Counted from the first letter of the stretch, positions 24,425 to 32,655 are shown. The stretch: 64,000 nucleotides of DNA from Clostridia bacterium (GCA_900767465.1 CAAGAW010000010.1:1-64000), one strand, 5' to 3'. Translations and numbers: made by a program. Notes: generated by a model from the sequence alone, not told the origin.

Positions 24425-24640
24425 CGCACGGACTTTGCGCCTTGCCCGCATTAAACAAAATGCGGCGTGACGAGGGCGTCCCGTCCTACCGACGGCTTCG
24501 CCGCGAATCGGACCCGACGTCACTCAGGTGCGTTAGTCGAGAGATCCCCTACAACAGAAGCAAAAACAGTCGTCCGCGACCGCCAAAAATACTCGCCCGT
24601 GCGGGCTTTGCGCCACGCGCAGGCATTGCGCGAAAGGAAA
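24425..24640. repeat. Intergenic repeats between trkH and HAD gene
   Basis: It contains 'gacgagggcgtcccgtcctac' (about 24468-24500) and 'gcgttagtcgagagatcccc' (about 24531-24550) units shared with the larger mosaics. The open frame that extends the next gene upstream is read-through of these repeats. Confidence 0.75.
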
Positions 24641-24643
24641 CAA

Positions 24644-25474
24644 ATGAAATTCGACGGAATATTACTTTGTAGCGACTTTGACAGAACGTTTACCGACCAC
24701 ACGAAAAACTACGCCGAGGGCGAAAACGTGCTTGCTCACGTTCCCGAAAAAAACCTCGCGGCGGTAAAAAGATTCGTGACGGGCGGCGGCGTTTTCGCGA
24801 TAGTTTCGGGCAGAAACCCGGGCGAAATTTCCCTTCTCGCCGACTACGCGCCCATCGCCGATCTTTGCGTTGCGAGCAACGGTACGGCGGTTTATTCGAT
24901 TTCGGAAAAGCGCGCCGTCGTGTCGTACACGATGGACGAAGATTTTTTGCGCACGCTCCGCTATCTCGTTTCGGACGGCGGAATGACGTTTTTTCGCATT
25001 ACGGACAACGATTTCCGGTTTGCGTACTGGCGGGAGGGCGACGACTTCGACAAGGCTGTTTCGGTCGCGAAATTTCCGGTTTATAAAGCGATCGTCGAAA
25101 ACGAAAGCGAAGAGCGGATAGAAAAGTGGCGGCGCGAACTTATCGGAAAATTCGCCGGCGAGTATTCGATCGAACTCTCGGGATCGCGAACGCTCGAAAT
25201 CTGTCCCAAAGGCAGCGGCAAAGCGCAGGCACTTGTAAAAATGCGCGAACTGCTCGAATCGCGGCGCGGCAAAAAATTCGACAAACTCGTGTGCGTGGGG
25301 GATAATCAGAACGACGTCGGTATGATTGCGCTTGCGGATATAGGGTTCGCGGTCGGCAACGCGATTCCCGCGGCAAAACTCGCCGCAACCGAAATCACCG
25401 TTCCCGCGTCGGACGGCGCGATCGAAGCGGTGGTGAACAGACTTTACGAAATAGCCGACGGAATAAAAAAATAA
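24644..25474 (+). CDS. HAD-superfamily (Cof/IIB-type) phosphatase
   Basis: A 276-residue cytoplasmic hydrolase with motif I 'CSDFDRTFTD', motif II 'AIVSGRNPGE', the large alpha/beta cap typical of subfamily IIB in the middle, and the C-terminal 'VCVGDNQNDVGMIALADIGFAVGNA' metal-binding motif. Such enzymes act on sugar phosphates or similar small phosphoesters; the substrate is unknown. I set the start at ATG 24644 after GAAAGGAAACA; longer starts run into repeats. The next gene begins 12 bases after the stop, so the two form an operon. Confidence 0.85.
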   Translation: MKFDGILLCSDFDRTFTDHTKNYAEGENVLAHVPEKNLAAVKRFVTGGGVFAIVSGRNPGEISLLADYAPIADLCVASNGTAVYSISEKRAVVSYTMDEDFLRTLRYLVSDGGMTFFRITDNDFRFAYWREGDDFDKAVSVAKFPVYKAIVENESEERIEKWRRELIGKFAGEYSIELSGSRTLEICPKGSGKAQALVKMRELLESRRGKKFDKLVCVGDNQNDVGMIALADIGFAVGNAIPAAKLAATEITVPASDGAIEAVVNRLYEIADGIKK

Positions 25475-25486
25475 CGGAGGTCGGAT

Positions 25487-26407
25487 ATGAAAATCATTTA
25501 TGACAAACAGGGGCAACCCGACCCGTACGTAATAAGGGCAAACGACAAATTCTATATTTACGCGACGGGAATCACCGGCGTAACGTGCTACCGCGCCGAC
25601 AAAATAGACGGCGAGTGGGAAAACCTCGGCGTCGTCCTCGAAACCGAAGGCGAAAAAGAGTTTTGGGCGCCGTGCGTTATCGAACTGGGCGACACGTATT
25701 ATATGTACTATTCGTCGGTAAAATCGGACTCTCGCGACGCTCACGACGAGTGTATCAAAGTCGCCGTCTGCGACCGTCCGGACGGTAAATTCAGTTACGT
25801 TTGCGACGTGCTTCCGCCGTTTTCGATCGATCCGCACGTTGTTGTCAGCGGCGGCGAACTCTATATGTTCTATTCGCTCAACGATTACTCGTCCGATCGT
25901 ATCGGAACGTACATCGCGGTAGCGAAAATGGCTTCGCCGCTTGCCGTTATCGGCGAGAGTGTCGCAGTCGTTCGCCCGACGGTTGACGAAGAGATATTTA
26001 TGAAAAACCGTTTCGGCGACGGCAGAAACTGGCACACGATAGAGGGCGCGTTCTATTTCCGCGACGGCGACGCGCATTATCTTATTTACAGCGGTAACTG
26101 CTACCGGAACGAATACTATTTCCTCGGTTACGCCTCCGCCGTTACGCCCGAAACCGACCTTACGAAGATTAACTTCGTTAAAAGACCTTCGCCCGACGTG
26201 TATTCGCCGCTTATCGCGAAAAACGCGTTCGAGTCGGGAACCGGACATTGCAGCGTGATTAAAATCGACGGCAAATACTATTGCGTTTATCACGGCAGAG
26301 ACGGTGTTACGGACGAAAAAGGAATCGAGAACCGCACCGCCCGCGTTTGCGAACTCGTCGCCGAAAACGGCACGCTTACGGCAAAAAGATACAAGGACAA
26401 AATTTAA
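25487..26407 (+). CDS. GH43-like five-bladed propeller glycosidase
   Basis: A 306-residue protein without signal peptide. Its layout matches family GH43/GH117-type beta-propellers (beta-xylosidase or arabinosidase). The three acidic positions are visible: Asp in 'GQPDPYVIRANDKFYIYAT' (general base), Asp in 'SIDPHVVVSGGELYMFYS', and Glu in 'WHTIEGAFYFRDGDAHYLIYSG' (general acid). The tail contains 'GTGHCSVIKIDGKYYCVYHGR'. It probably cleaves imported arabino- or xylo-oligosaccharides in the cytoplasm, but specificity is not readable. GGAGG lies before the ATG. It follows a HAD phosphatase gene and ends in a strong terminator. Confidence 0.82.
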   Translation: MKIIYDKQGQPDPYVIRANDKFYIYATGITGVTCYRADKIDGEWENLGVVLETEGEKEFWAPCVIELGDTYYMYYSSVKSDSRDAHDECIKVAVCDRPDGKFSYVCDVLPPFSIDPHVVVSGGELYMFYSLNDYSSDRIGTYIAVAKMASPLAVIGESVAVVRPTVDEEIFMKNRFGDGRNWHTIEGAFYFRDGDAHYLIYSGNCYRNEYYFLGYASAVTPETDLTKINFVKRPSPDVYSPLIAKNAFESGTGHCSVIKIDGKYYCVYHGRDGVTDEKGIENRTARVCELVAENGTLTAKRYKDKI

Positions 26408-26430
26408 TCGTCGTATTCGACGGATTTCGA

Positions 26431-26457
26431 CGGGAAGAGCCGATCTTCCCGTTTTTT
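26431..26457 (+). terminator. Terminator after the GH43-like gene
   Basis: An 8-bp stem (CGGGAAGA / TCTTCCCG), a 5-base loop, then TTTTTT. Confidence 0.9.
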
Positions 26458-26504
26458 CACGGCTCCGATCGGTGTATAATGAGGAAAAACACGGAGCGAG
26501 CGTG

Positions 26505-27803
26505 ATGAAAACGAAGAATCAGTCCGTCGAAAAACGCGAAAAACCACTTAAAAACAAAATCCGCCTTCATTCGGACAGACCGCAGATCGCCGATACCGAG
26601 TCGCTGCCCGAAGCGGAGAAAAGCGGGAGCGAAACAACCGGAAAGCCGGTCGAGGTTTGTGTCGGTTCGTTTTCCTCGCCCGAGAATTACGCCGGCGTTC
26701 CGGACGGCGGCGAGGTAATTTTCTGCGGCGACGAATATTGTCCTAAAAAATTCAGAGACGTCGCGTTTTCGCACTACCGTATGCACGAAATCGCGACGAG
26801 AGAAGGAGCGCAAGCCGTCAGATCCGGCTTTTTGGCGGTGATTACCGCGGGAGGAAAAAAGGCGACGGAAAACGGTAAAATCGCCGCGCTCGGGACGGGT
26901 TTGCCGCTTGTTGTTTTTGCGTTCGATCCGGGATATATCGGCTACGGCGATCGCGTTTTCGAGACGACGGAAAGAGACGGAAGCGTAACGGTCCGCGCCG
27001 CGGAGGGCAAAATAAAAATCGTTTTCGATCCGTCCGTTTCGTGCGATCCCGACCGGGTTGCCGCGGGGTACGGCGCGATCTGTACTTCGCTCGTATATCT
27101 GTTCGAAAAAGAGGTCCGTTCGGTTTTATCCCGCGAAAAATACGACCGCAAAGTCGCCGCCGAGGTTCTTAAAGTCGTTGCGGCAGCGATAAAGGCGGAA
27201 ACGGTTTCTTCGCCGTCCGAAGCGGTGATACGCGGAATCGCCGCTCTTACGGGAATATTCGCGGGAGAGAGGTTTATGGGCGGCGAGAGCGTGGCGAGGG
27301 TTGCGGAACTGCTCAAAAAACGAAAAAGCCGCGAGGAAAACGCCGCGTTTCTGTGTCGCGAGACGTTGTGCGTTTATCGGCTCGTTATGAGGCTGATTAC
27401 GCCCGCGGTTCGCGTTCCCGACGTCAACGCGCGACTTGATTTTATGGCGAAGCGGTTCGGTATAAGCCCGGTCGTTCTCACGAAAAATCTCGGCAGGTAC
27501 GTTCCGGCAGGCGAACTCGCCCGCAAGATATACTGCGTCCGCGAATTCGCGCCCGATCTCGACGTCAAAGCCGCCGCGTACCTCGGAATTCTCGATTTTG
27601 CGTTCAAAAGGTTCAAAAGGCTTTACAAAGACCGCGGTTTTTCGTATAATGGCTATGTTCGCGCGGAGGAGAAAAAATTGTGCTTCGCGCTCGCGCCCGA
27701 CGTCGGATCCGCTTTTACATTGCTTGATCTCGCCCGCGAAACGGGATTGACGGACGCGCTTATACAAAGGAAAACCGATGAACGAATTGCTCAAAAAAAC
27801 TAA
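26505..27803 (+). CDS. Divergent dehydroquinate-synthase/glycerol-dehydrogenase-fold protein
   Basis: A 432-residue cytoplasmic protein. The first 70 residues are polar and low in complexity. The rest reads like the DHQ-synthase/iron-alcohol-dehydrogenase fold: a Rossmann half ('SGFLAVITAGGKKATENGKIAALGTGLPLVVFAFDPG'), then 'KIKIVFDPSVSCDPDRVAAGYGAICTSLVYLFEKEV' and an all-helical C-terminal half. The GTGSE-type and metal-binding His motifs of active enzymes are not visible, so activity is doubtful. ATG 26505 follows GGAG; TATAAT at 26475-26480 may be its -10 box. It overlaps the next gene, a NagD-type phosphatase, by 26 bases. A pairing of polyol-phosphate dehydrogenase and phosphatase (compare AraM) is possible but unproven. 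Confidence 0.5.
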   Translation: MKTKNQSVEKREKPLKNKIRLHSDRPQIADTESLPEAEKSGSETTGKPVEVCVGSFSSPENYAGVPDGGEVIFCGDEYCPKKFRDVAFSHYRMHEIATREGAQAVRSGFLAVITAGGKKATENGKIAALGTGLPLVVFAFDPGYIGYGDRVFETTERDGSVTVRAAEGKIKIVFDPSVSCDPDRVAAGYGAICTSLVYLFEKEVRSVLSREKYDRKVAAEVLKVVAAAIKAETVSSPSEAVIRGIAALTGIFAGERFMGGESVARVAELLKKRKSREENAAFLCRETLCVYRLVMRLITPAVRVPDVNARLDFMAKRFGISPVVLTKNLGRYVPAGELARKIYCVREFAPDLDVKAAAYLGILDFAFKRFKRLYKDRGFSYNGYVRAEEKKLCFALAPDVGSAFTLLDLARETGLTDALIQRKTDERIAQKN

Positions 27804-28557
27804 ATGCTTCCTGCTCGATCTCGACGGAACGATTTATGACGACGATGACGTCATAGACGGCGCGATCGACGCCGTAAACCGCATGAGAAAACGCGGAAAG
27901 GTCGTCTTTCTGACGAATAACAGTTCGCTGTCCGTGGAGGACTACCTCGCCCGCCTCACGCGGCTCGGATTCGCCCCGACCCCCGACGAGGTCGTTACCG
28001 CCGGAACCGCTACGATAGAGTACGTGCGCGCCCGTTACGGAGATTCCGCGCGCGTTTTTGCGTTGTGTACGGACAGTTTCCGCAAAGAAGCGATTAAAAG
28101 CGGGCTTAACCTCGTCGACTCCGATCCAGACGTCGCAATCGTTTGCTACGATACCGACGTGACTTTCAAAAAGTTCGAAAAGACGTGCGATTTCGTGTTC
28201 GCCGGCGTTCCGTACGTGGCGTCGCATCCCGACGTCGCATGCCCGAAAGAAGGCGGTATGAAACCCGACGTAGGCTCGTTCGTCGCACTTATCGAAACGG
28301 CTACCGGCGTTAAACCCGCGGCGATCTGCGGAAAACCGTTCTCGCCCATGGCGGAAGTCATTACGTCGCGTTACGGCGTTTCCCCCGCCGAAACGGCAAT
28401 GTTCGGCGACCGTATGGAAACCGATATCAGGTTCGGCGCAAACAACGGCTTTACTTCCGTCCTCGTACTTACCGGCGCGACTACCCGAGACGCGCTTTCG
28501 TCTTACGATTTCGCTCCCGACGTGATTCTCGATTCCGTCGCGGAATGGGACGATTGA
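27778..28557 (+). CDS. HAD-IIA phosphatase, NagD-like
   Basis: A 259-residue hydrolase: motif I 'FLLDLDGTIYDDDDVIDGA', motif II 'VVFLTNNSSLSVEDYLARL', the IIA cap in the middle, and 'GKPFSPMAEVITSRYGV' plus 'MFGDRMETDIRFGANNGFTSVLVLTG' at the end. NagD relatives dephosphorylate nucleotides, glycerol phosphate or other sugar phosphates. AAAGGA precedes ATG 27778, which lies 26 bases inside the preceding gene, so the two products are probably used together. Confidence 0.9.
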   Translation: MNELLKKTKCFLLDLDGTIYDDDDVIDGAIDAVNRMRKRGKVVFLTNNSSLSVEDYLARLTRLGFAPTPDEVVTAGTATIEYVRARYGDSARVFALCTDSFRKEAIKSGLNLVDSDPDVAIVCYDTDVTFKKFEKTCDFVFAGVPYVASHPDVACPKEGGMKPDVGSFVALIETATGVKPAAICGKPFSPMAEVITSRYGVSPAETAMFGDRMETDIRFGANNGFTSVLVLTGATTRDALSSYDFAPDVILDSVAEWDD

Positions 28558-28652
28558 CGGCAATAAGATTTTTGAAAACGGCACAAAAAGATTACTAAAA
28601 AAACAAGTACGGCAAGCCGCCGGCGGAAAGCAGTGTATGCTCGTATCTATAA

Positions 28653-28681
28653 AAAATGCGTTCCCGAGCGAACGCATTTTT
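28653..28681 (+). terminator. Terminator after the NagD-like gene
   Basis: A stem AATGCGTTC / GAACGCATT with a 6-base loop, flanked by an A-run and a T-run, so probably bidirectional. The stretch 28720-28830 after it is repeat copies ('gacgaggacgtccgcccgcc', 'ggcgttagtggagagatccccc') and holds no gene. Confidence 0.85.
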
Positions 28682-28841
28682 ACTTATAAAAGAAACAAAG
28701 ATAACGATTGATAGAATAAGTAGGGGAGGACGAGGACGTCCGCCCGCCAACCAAACGTACGCTGACGTCATTCAGGGGCGTTAGTGGAGAGATCCCCCGC
28801 GAAAAAACGAAACCAACCATATACGAAGAGCACAAAAAAAC

Positions 28842-29699
28842 TTACCGTTGCCCGGCGGCAAAATACCGCATATCGGGAATCACGTCGGACGGAGCGTAGT
28901 CGCCGTAGCCGTTATACGCGACCGCAATACGTTTGCGAAAATCTATCGCAAGTCCTTGCCCGCGCATGCCGCCCTTGAAGAGAACGCCGTCGCGACGGAA
29001 ATCGAACCCGTACAGCCTCTCGATCGATCTGTTTATCCAACTTTCGCTTACAATCCGTTCGCCGCGCCATATCCCGCCGTTGAGATACAAAACGCCGAGT
29101 TTTACCGCGTCTTCCGTTCTGAGGCATAATCCCGTTCCGCCCATCGCGCAGCCTTTCGGACAAACGCTCCACGCGTATTCTTTGAACCGCATATTTTCCA
29201 TAAGAGGCTTGCGTAAAAGCGCGCTCGTTTCCGTTCCGGCCGCTTCGGTTACAATGCGCGACAAGAGATAAAAGACGTCGTCCGTGTAACAAAAACTCGT
29301 ACCCGTATTGCCGTTTATCGGCTCGGACGCAACGATTTTAAGATAATCGGGATCGAATCCCGACGCGTCGAGAACGTCTATATCCAGCACTCCGCGCGTA
29401 AGCCCGCTGCGATGGCGAAGGAGGTCGTCAACCGTAACGTTATCCCATTTTTTGTCGTACCAAAGCGGGAAGTCTTTCCGTAAAACGTCCGTCACGTGCG
29501 CGTCGGGCGTAAGCAGTCCGCGGTCACAACAGATTCCGACGGCAAGCGCGGTGTACGCCTTCGAGACGGAATAGCACTGACACAGCGGATTTGCGGGATT
29601 GATCGTCGTTTTTTCGATTGCGCCGCTTTCGTTGCCTTCCGCGACGAAATATACGTTCGCTCCGTTTTTTGAGATATGCGTTTTATAATCGTAAATCAT
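28842..29699 (-). CDS. Beta-lactamase-fold serine hydrolase
   Basis: A 285-residue protein of the class C beta-lactamase/esterase superfamily (Pfam Beta-lactamase). The nucleophile motif is SVSK (Ser44, Lys47). The second motif is Tyr-Thr-Asp in 'SFCYTDDVFYLLSRIV' instead of the usual Tyr-Ser/Ala-Asn, and 'VDDLLRHRSGL' is the typical helix before it. There is no signal peptide, so it is probably a cytoplasmic esterase or peptidase, not an antibiotic-resistance enzyme. Its -10 box ends six bases before the ATG and there is no ribosome site, so the mRNA is predicted leaderless. Confidence 0.82.
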   Translation of the reverse strand: MIYDYKTHISKNGANVYFVAEGNESGAIEKTTINPANPLCQCYSVSKAYTALAVGICCDRGLLTPDAHVTDVLRKDFPLWYDKKWDNVTVDDLLRHRSGLTRGVLDIDVLDASGFDPDYLKIVASEPINGNTGTSFCYTDDVFYLLSRIVTEAAGTETSALLRKPLMENMRFKEYAWSVCPKGCAMGGTGLCLRTEDAVKLGVLYLNGGIWRGERIVSESWINRSIERLYGFDFRRDGVLFKGGMRGQGLAIDFRKRIAVAYNGYGDYAPSDVIPDMRYFAAGQR

Positions 29700-29705
29700 A
29701 CGATC

Positions 29706-29734
29706 ATTATACCATAAATCGAAAACCCTGTCTA
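29706..29734 (-). promoter_or_regulatory. Promoter of the beta-lactamase-fold gene (leaderless)
   Basis: On the minus strand: TAGACA (29734-29729), a 17-base spacer, TATAAT (29711-29706), then GATCGT and the ATG. Transcription should begin at the start codon itself. Confidence 0.78.
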
Positions 29735-29928
29735 CCTTTTCAATCCCCGGATCGCCCGCCGCCGGAAAATCGCCGGACGATGAGTTGCGTCTTTTAAGAC
29801 GAGACCGGACGGAGATCGGTTCGGTTCAAAGTTTGTGCTGCTATAATTGCGCGGCGAGCGGATTACGATCGGATACGCTATGTCGTCGCCGATTGAAAAA
29901 ATATTATCCGAAAACGCCGTCAAGACGG

Positions 29929-29957
29929 TTGCATTTACCGAAGAAATATGTTATAAT
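29929..29957 (+). promoter_or_regulatory. Promoter of tRNA-Val(GAC)
   Basis: TTGCAT (29929-29934), a 17-base spacer, TATAAT (29952-29957). The rest of the 29735-29928 gap shows no supported gene. Confidence 0.82.
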
Positions 29958-30009
29958 TACCTACGTTGACCCGATTTGCGCGCCCGCAAACCGGTAAAAT
30001 CAACACCTC

Positions 30010-30086
30010 GGAGGTATAGCTCAGTTGGTTAGAGCGTTTGCTTGACATGCAAGAGGCCATAGGTTCGAGCCCTATTATCTCCACCA
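30010..30086 (+). tRNA. tRNA-Val (anticodon GAC)
   Basis: A 77-nt cloverleaf with encoded CCA: acceptor GGAGGTA/TATCTCC, D-arm GCTC-AGTTGGTTA-GAGC, anticodon stem TTTGC/GCAAG with loop TTGACAT (anticodon GAC, codons GUC/GUU), T-arm ATAGG-TTCGAGC-CCTAT. A CACCC-GCAA-GGGTG hairpin with T-run at 30095-30117 terminates it. Confidence 0.97.
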
Positions 30087-30640
30087 AAATAGAGCACCCG
30101 CAAGGGTGTTTTTATTTTGCGTGCGGGATTTCGGCGAGAACCCCGTCCGTCGAAGTATGAATATATAATGGTTACCCGTATAGATGGTAAGTGGTACGCC
30201 CCTTCCGTCTTCACGTCCCGCAGGCGGTGGTTCGCGGTGGCGAAGCCACCAAGGGAAGCGAAGCGACTGCAAACCCCTATTATCTCCACCAAAATAGAGC
30301 ACCCGCAAGGGTGTTTTTATTTTGCGTGCGGGATTTCGGCGAGAACCCCGTCCGTCGAGGCGCGGATGCACTATGGTTGCCGGTTCCGTAAAAAATAAAC
30401 GCCTTTTGTCCGAAATGTCATTCAGGGGCGTTAGTCGAGAAATCCCCCGCGATAGAAACGAGAACAATCGTACACGAACACCTCAAATATTTGCCCGCGG
30501 TGGCTCACCGTCGGTGGTTCGCGGTGGCGAAGCCACAAAGGGAAGCGAAGCGACTGCAAACCCCTATTATCTCCACCAAGAGCAACCCGGTCGAACCCGT
30601 GGTTCCTTTTCATTTGCGTAAAAGGCGTTGCCGGCATAAT
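30087..30640 (+). repeat. tRNA-Val downstream repeats with two 3'-end stubs
   Basis: The last 17 bases of the tRNA (CCCTATTATCTCCACCA) recur at 30275-30291 and 30562-30578. The first recurrence is followed by the same terminator and about 70 bases identical to those after the real tRNA. The 188-base spacer between tRNA and first stub matches the spacer beside tRNA-Val(CAC) (5468-5658, inverted). A 'gcgttagtcgagaaatccccc' unit lies at about 30428-30450. No gene is present. Confidence 0.88.
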
Positions 30641-31088
30641 CGTTAAGACAAAGGTCGCAGAAAAGAAAATTTCTTATGACTGGTTTACGAAACCCCGTCA
30701 AAACGGTAAGTTTGTAAAGAAAACTAAATAATATGCAATTTAAGGCGATAGAACGTTGATTCTACCGCCTTTTTCTTATGACTTTATATTTATGCTCTCC
30801 GATTTATCGCCTTTCGTCGTCGCGTTGTAGCACAGTGAAAATCGTAAGTCAAAGGCAAAAAATTGTTACAGAAAACTTTTAAGGTATTAAAAAATAGATT
30901 TTATATTGATGGCTCATTGTTTAGGTTATACGACAAATAGATTCGTAACCTCTTTTTTATTTACGTAACAATTTTTGTGCTTTTTCGTTGACTTCCGTGC
31001 GACTGACAATAACGCAAAAAATTTATATCTTTTCCCGGTGCTACCCCGTTTTTGCCGAAAGGCGAAAATAAATCGGAGGTAAATCCAA

Positions 31089-31199
31089 ATGAAAAGAAAA
31101 CTATTAGATTTCAGCGTTATGAAAGAAGGGATCTCGCAAAACAACGTGCTTGAAATGGCAGAACTTATCGCATTTATGGAACTACATATCCGTAACTGA
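31089..31199 (+). CDS. 36-residue ORF in the remnant region
   Basis: It starts MKRKLLDFSVMKEGISQNNV and ends in ELHIRN. A GGAGG lies nine bases before the ATG, a better ribosome site than most genes here, but the reading frame is short and its end overlaps, antisense, the recombinase fragment. It may be the surviving N-terminus of a longer element-encoded protein. No family is recognised. Confidence 0.35.
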   Translation: MKRKLLDFSVMKEGISQNNVLEMAELIAFMELHIRN

Positions 31200-31267
31200 C
31201 TTTCGATAGACTGTTCGTTTTGCCGTTCACCCGAATACCGTGCGTAAATTATAGCGTTATTGAACAA
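31169..31267 (-). pseudogene. N-terminal fragment of a large serine recombinase
   Basis: Read from TTG 31267: FNNAIIYARYSGERQNEQSI then ESQLRIC, a clear match to the resolvase-domain start of large serine recombinases, including the catalytic Ser in ARYS and the QSIE-Q-LR motif. After about 30 codons the similarity is lost; the frame stays open to 30926 but encodes nothing recognisable. It is a truncated remnant of a site-specific integrase. Confidence 0.75.
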
Positions 31268-31345
31268 CCGTTTAAGATAAAGAACCGAGACTTAAAAACA
31301 ATCAAAAACGCATATAAAACCATTAAAAACGAAAACGTATGGCGA

Positions 31346-31375
31346 TTGACGGTTTGCGATGAACGGTGATACAAT
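31346..31375 (+). promoter_or_regulatory. Promoter of the gene at 31457
   Basis: TTGACG (31346-31351), an 18-base spacer, TACAAT (31370-31375), about 80 bases before the start codon. Confidence 0.7.
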
Positions 31376-31456
31376 ATAAATAAAAGGAAATTCGATAAAG
31401 CAGAGACCGGAGTTCGGACGAAGAATATATCGGAATTAAACAAACAGGAGAAAAAG

Positions 31457-32092
31457 ATGAAAGATATAAAACTTGTAAACAAACGTATTCTGATAGACAA
31501 GTCGAAAATAATCTACGACAAAAACCTCGACGAAACGTGGCGGGACGATTGGCTCGTTATGGCGGGGGAGTGGACGTGCGAGGACGGCTGCCTTATCGGC
31601 GTGGAGCGCGGAAACAAAGGCGGAGTTTTGTTCTATAAGGAAGAATTCGACGGCAAAAACGTTATGCTTACGTGCAAAATAAGTTCCGTTCTGCCCGCGA
31701 CGCGCGACGTAAACGGTATTTTTTGCGCCGGATGGGACGAAAAAACCGATTATCTTTCGGACTATTACGTTTGCGGTCTGAACGGTTGGTACGACAATAA
31801 AGCGGGAATCGAGGGATGCAAAGCGGGCGTGGGCGATTTTTGCGGAATGTCCGCGACGTCTTATCGTTACGAGCCCGGAAATGAAATAGAATTCACTTTC
31901 GGAGCGGTCGACGGGCATTGTTTTATGGTGGTGGACGACATGCTTGTCGCCGAGCATCTCGACGGGATTCTGAAACTCAGAAAAGGTCACATAGGCTTTT
32001 CGCCGTATTGCACGATACTTAAAATTCGCGATATCGTAATCCGCGAAATCGCGTATGAGAAATTCCAGCAGTCATACGACCCGGAGTTCTGA
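31457..32092 (+). CDS. Concanavalin-A-like/DUF1961-type protein
   Basis: A 211-residue protein without signal peptide. It is rich in beta-strand and aromatic residues: 'TWRDDWLVMAGEWTCEDGCLIG', 'GGVLFYKEEFDGKNVMLTCKIS', 'VVDDMLVAEHLDGILKLRKGHIGFSPYCTILKIRDIVIREI'. The last block is typical of concanavalin-A-like jelly rolls that bind or hydrolyse glycans (the 'KGHIGF...KIRDI' ending). No catalytic residues can be assigned. CAGGAG precedes the ATG. It lies five bases before the next gene and opens the carbohydrate locus. Confidence 0.6.
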   Translation: MKDIKLVNKRILIDKSKIIYDKNLDETWRDDWLVMAGEWTCEDGCLIGVERGNKGGVLFYKEEFDGKNVMLTCKISSVLPATRDVNGIFCAGWDEKTDYLSDYYVCGLNGWYDNKAGIEGCKAGVGDFCGMSATSYRYEPGNEIEFTFGAVDGHCFMVVDDMLVAEHLDGILKLRKGHIGFSPYCTILKIRDIVIREIAYEKFQQSYDPEF

Positions 32093-32097
32093 GACAG

Positions 32098-32649
32098 ATG
32101 AAAAGATATTTGATGAAAGACAATCGCGACGGATCGGAAGCGGTCTACGAAACTTCGGTCGGGATATCCGAAACGGATACGGAGATAACGTTCGCGTTCG
32201 ACGCGAAACATTCCGGATTTTATTGTCCGTATCACGAATATAACGAAATTCATTCGTGCGGAGACGCGGTAGAGGTGCTTATAGGGACGGATCCCGGGCG
32301 CGGGAAATATTACGAGATCGAGGTAAGCCCGGAAAACGGGAAAATGCTCGCTCTTATGCGGTATCTCGGCACGGACGGCGAGGGCAAAGTGAAACTCGAC
32401 ATCGGTTTTATCGACGAAAGTAAATGTTTTTTTCGTTCGTCGGTAACAAGAACGTCGGACGGTTACGTCGCCGTTATAACGATAAACAAAGACGAGGCGG
32501 GATTAAGCGGGGACGGAGTTTACTTTAATGCGTATCGTCTCGAAACGGACGGAGGCGAGCAGGAAAAACACCTGTTCGCGCTCAATCCGACGATGTGCGG
32601 AAAGTTCCATGTTCCGTCGAAGTACGTGTATCTTAAAGATTTCGTGTAG
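32098..32649 (+). CDS. CBM9-like carbohydrate-binding protein
   Basis: A 183-residue beta-rich protein. The order of motifs 'ITFAFDAKHSGFYCPYHEYNEIHSCGDAVEVLIG', 'YYEIEVSPENGKMLALMRY' and 'GVYFNAYRLET' matches CBM9-like domains found alone or attached to glycosidases in Firmicutes. There is no signal peptide. It is co-transcribed with the preceding gene (five-base gap) and ends at a bidirectional terminator shared with the convergent AraC gene. Its binding target is unknown. Confidence 0.7.
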   Translation: MKRYLMKDNRDGSEAVYETSVGISETDTEITFAFDAKHSGFYCPYHEYNEIHSCGDAVEVLIGTDPGRGKYYEIEVSPENGKMLALMRYLGTDGEGKVKLDIGFIDESKCFFRSSVTRTSDGYVAVITINKDEAGLSGDGVYFNAYRLETDGGEQEKHLFALNPTMCGKFHVPSKYVYLKDFV

Positions 32650-32655
32650 TATAAA

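Larger units (their letters stand above)
30641..31440. mobile_element. AT-rich degenerate mobile-element remnant
   Basis: This stretch is clearly richer in A and T than the genes around it and has no full-length gene. It contains a terminator-like hairpin (30742-30776, AAGGCGATAGAA / TTCTACCGCCTT then TTTT), a 36-codon ORF at 31089-31199 with a good GGAGG, and on the opposite strand the first 30 or so codons of a large serine recombinase. Composition and content suggest the decayed end of an integrated element. Confidence 0.6.

Noticed and set aside
24467..24643. N-terminal extension of the HAD phosphatase
   Set aside because: The 59 extra codons are read-through of intergenic repeats; the HAD motif I begins immediately after ATG 24644.
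28842..29699. Antibiotic-resistance beta-lactamase
   Set aside because: It has the fold and SxxK motif but no signal peptide and an atypical YTD second motif, so a cytoplasmic esterase or peptidase is more likely.
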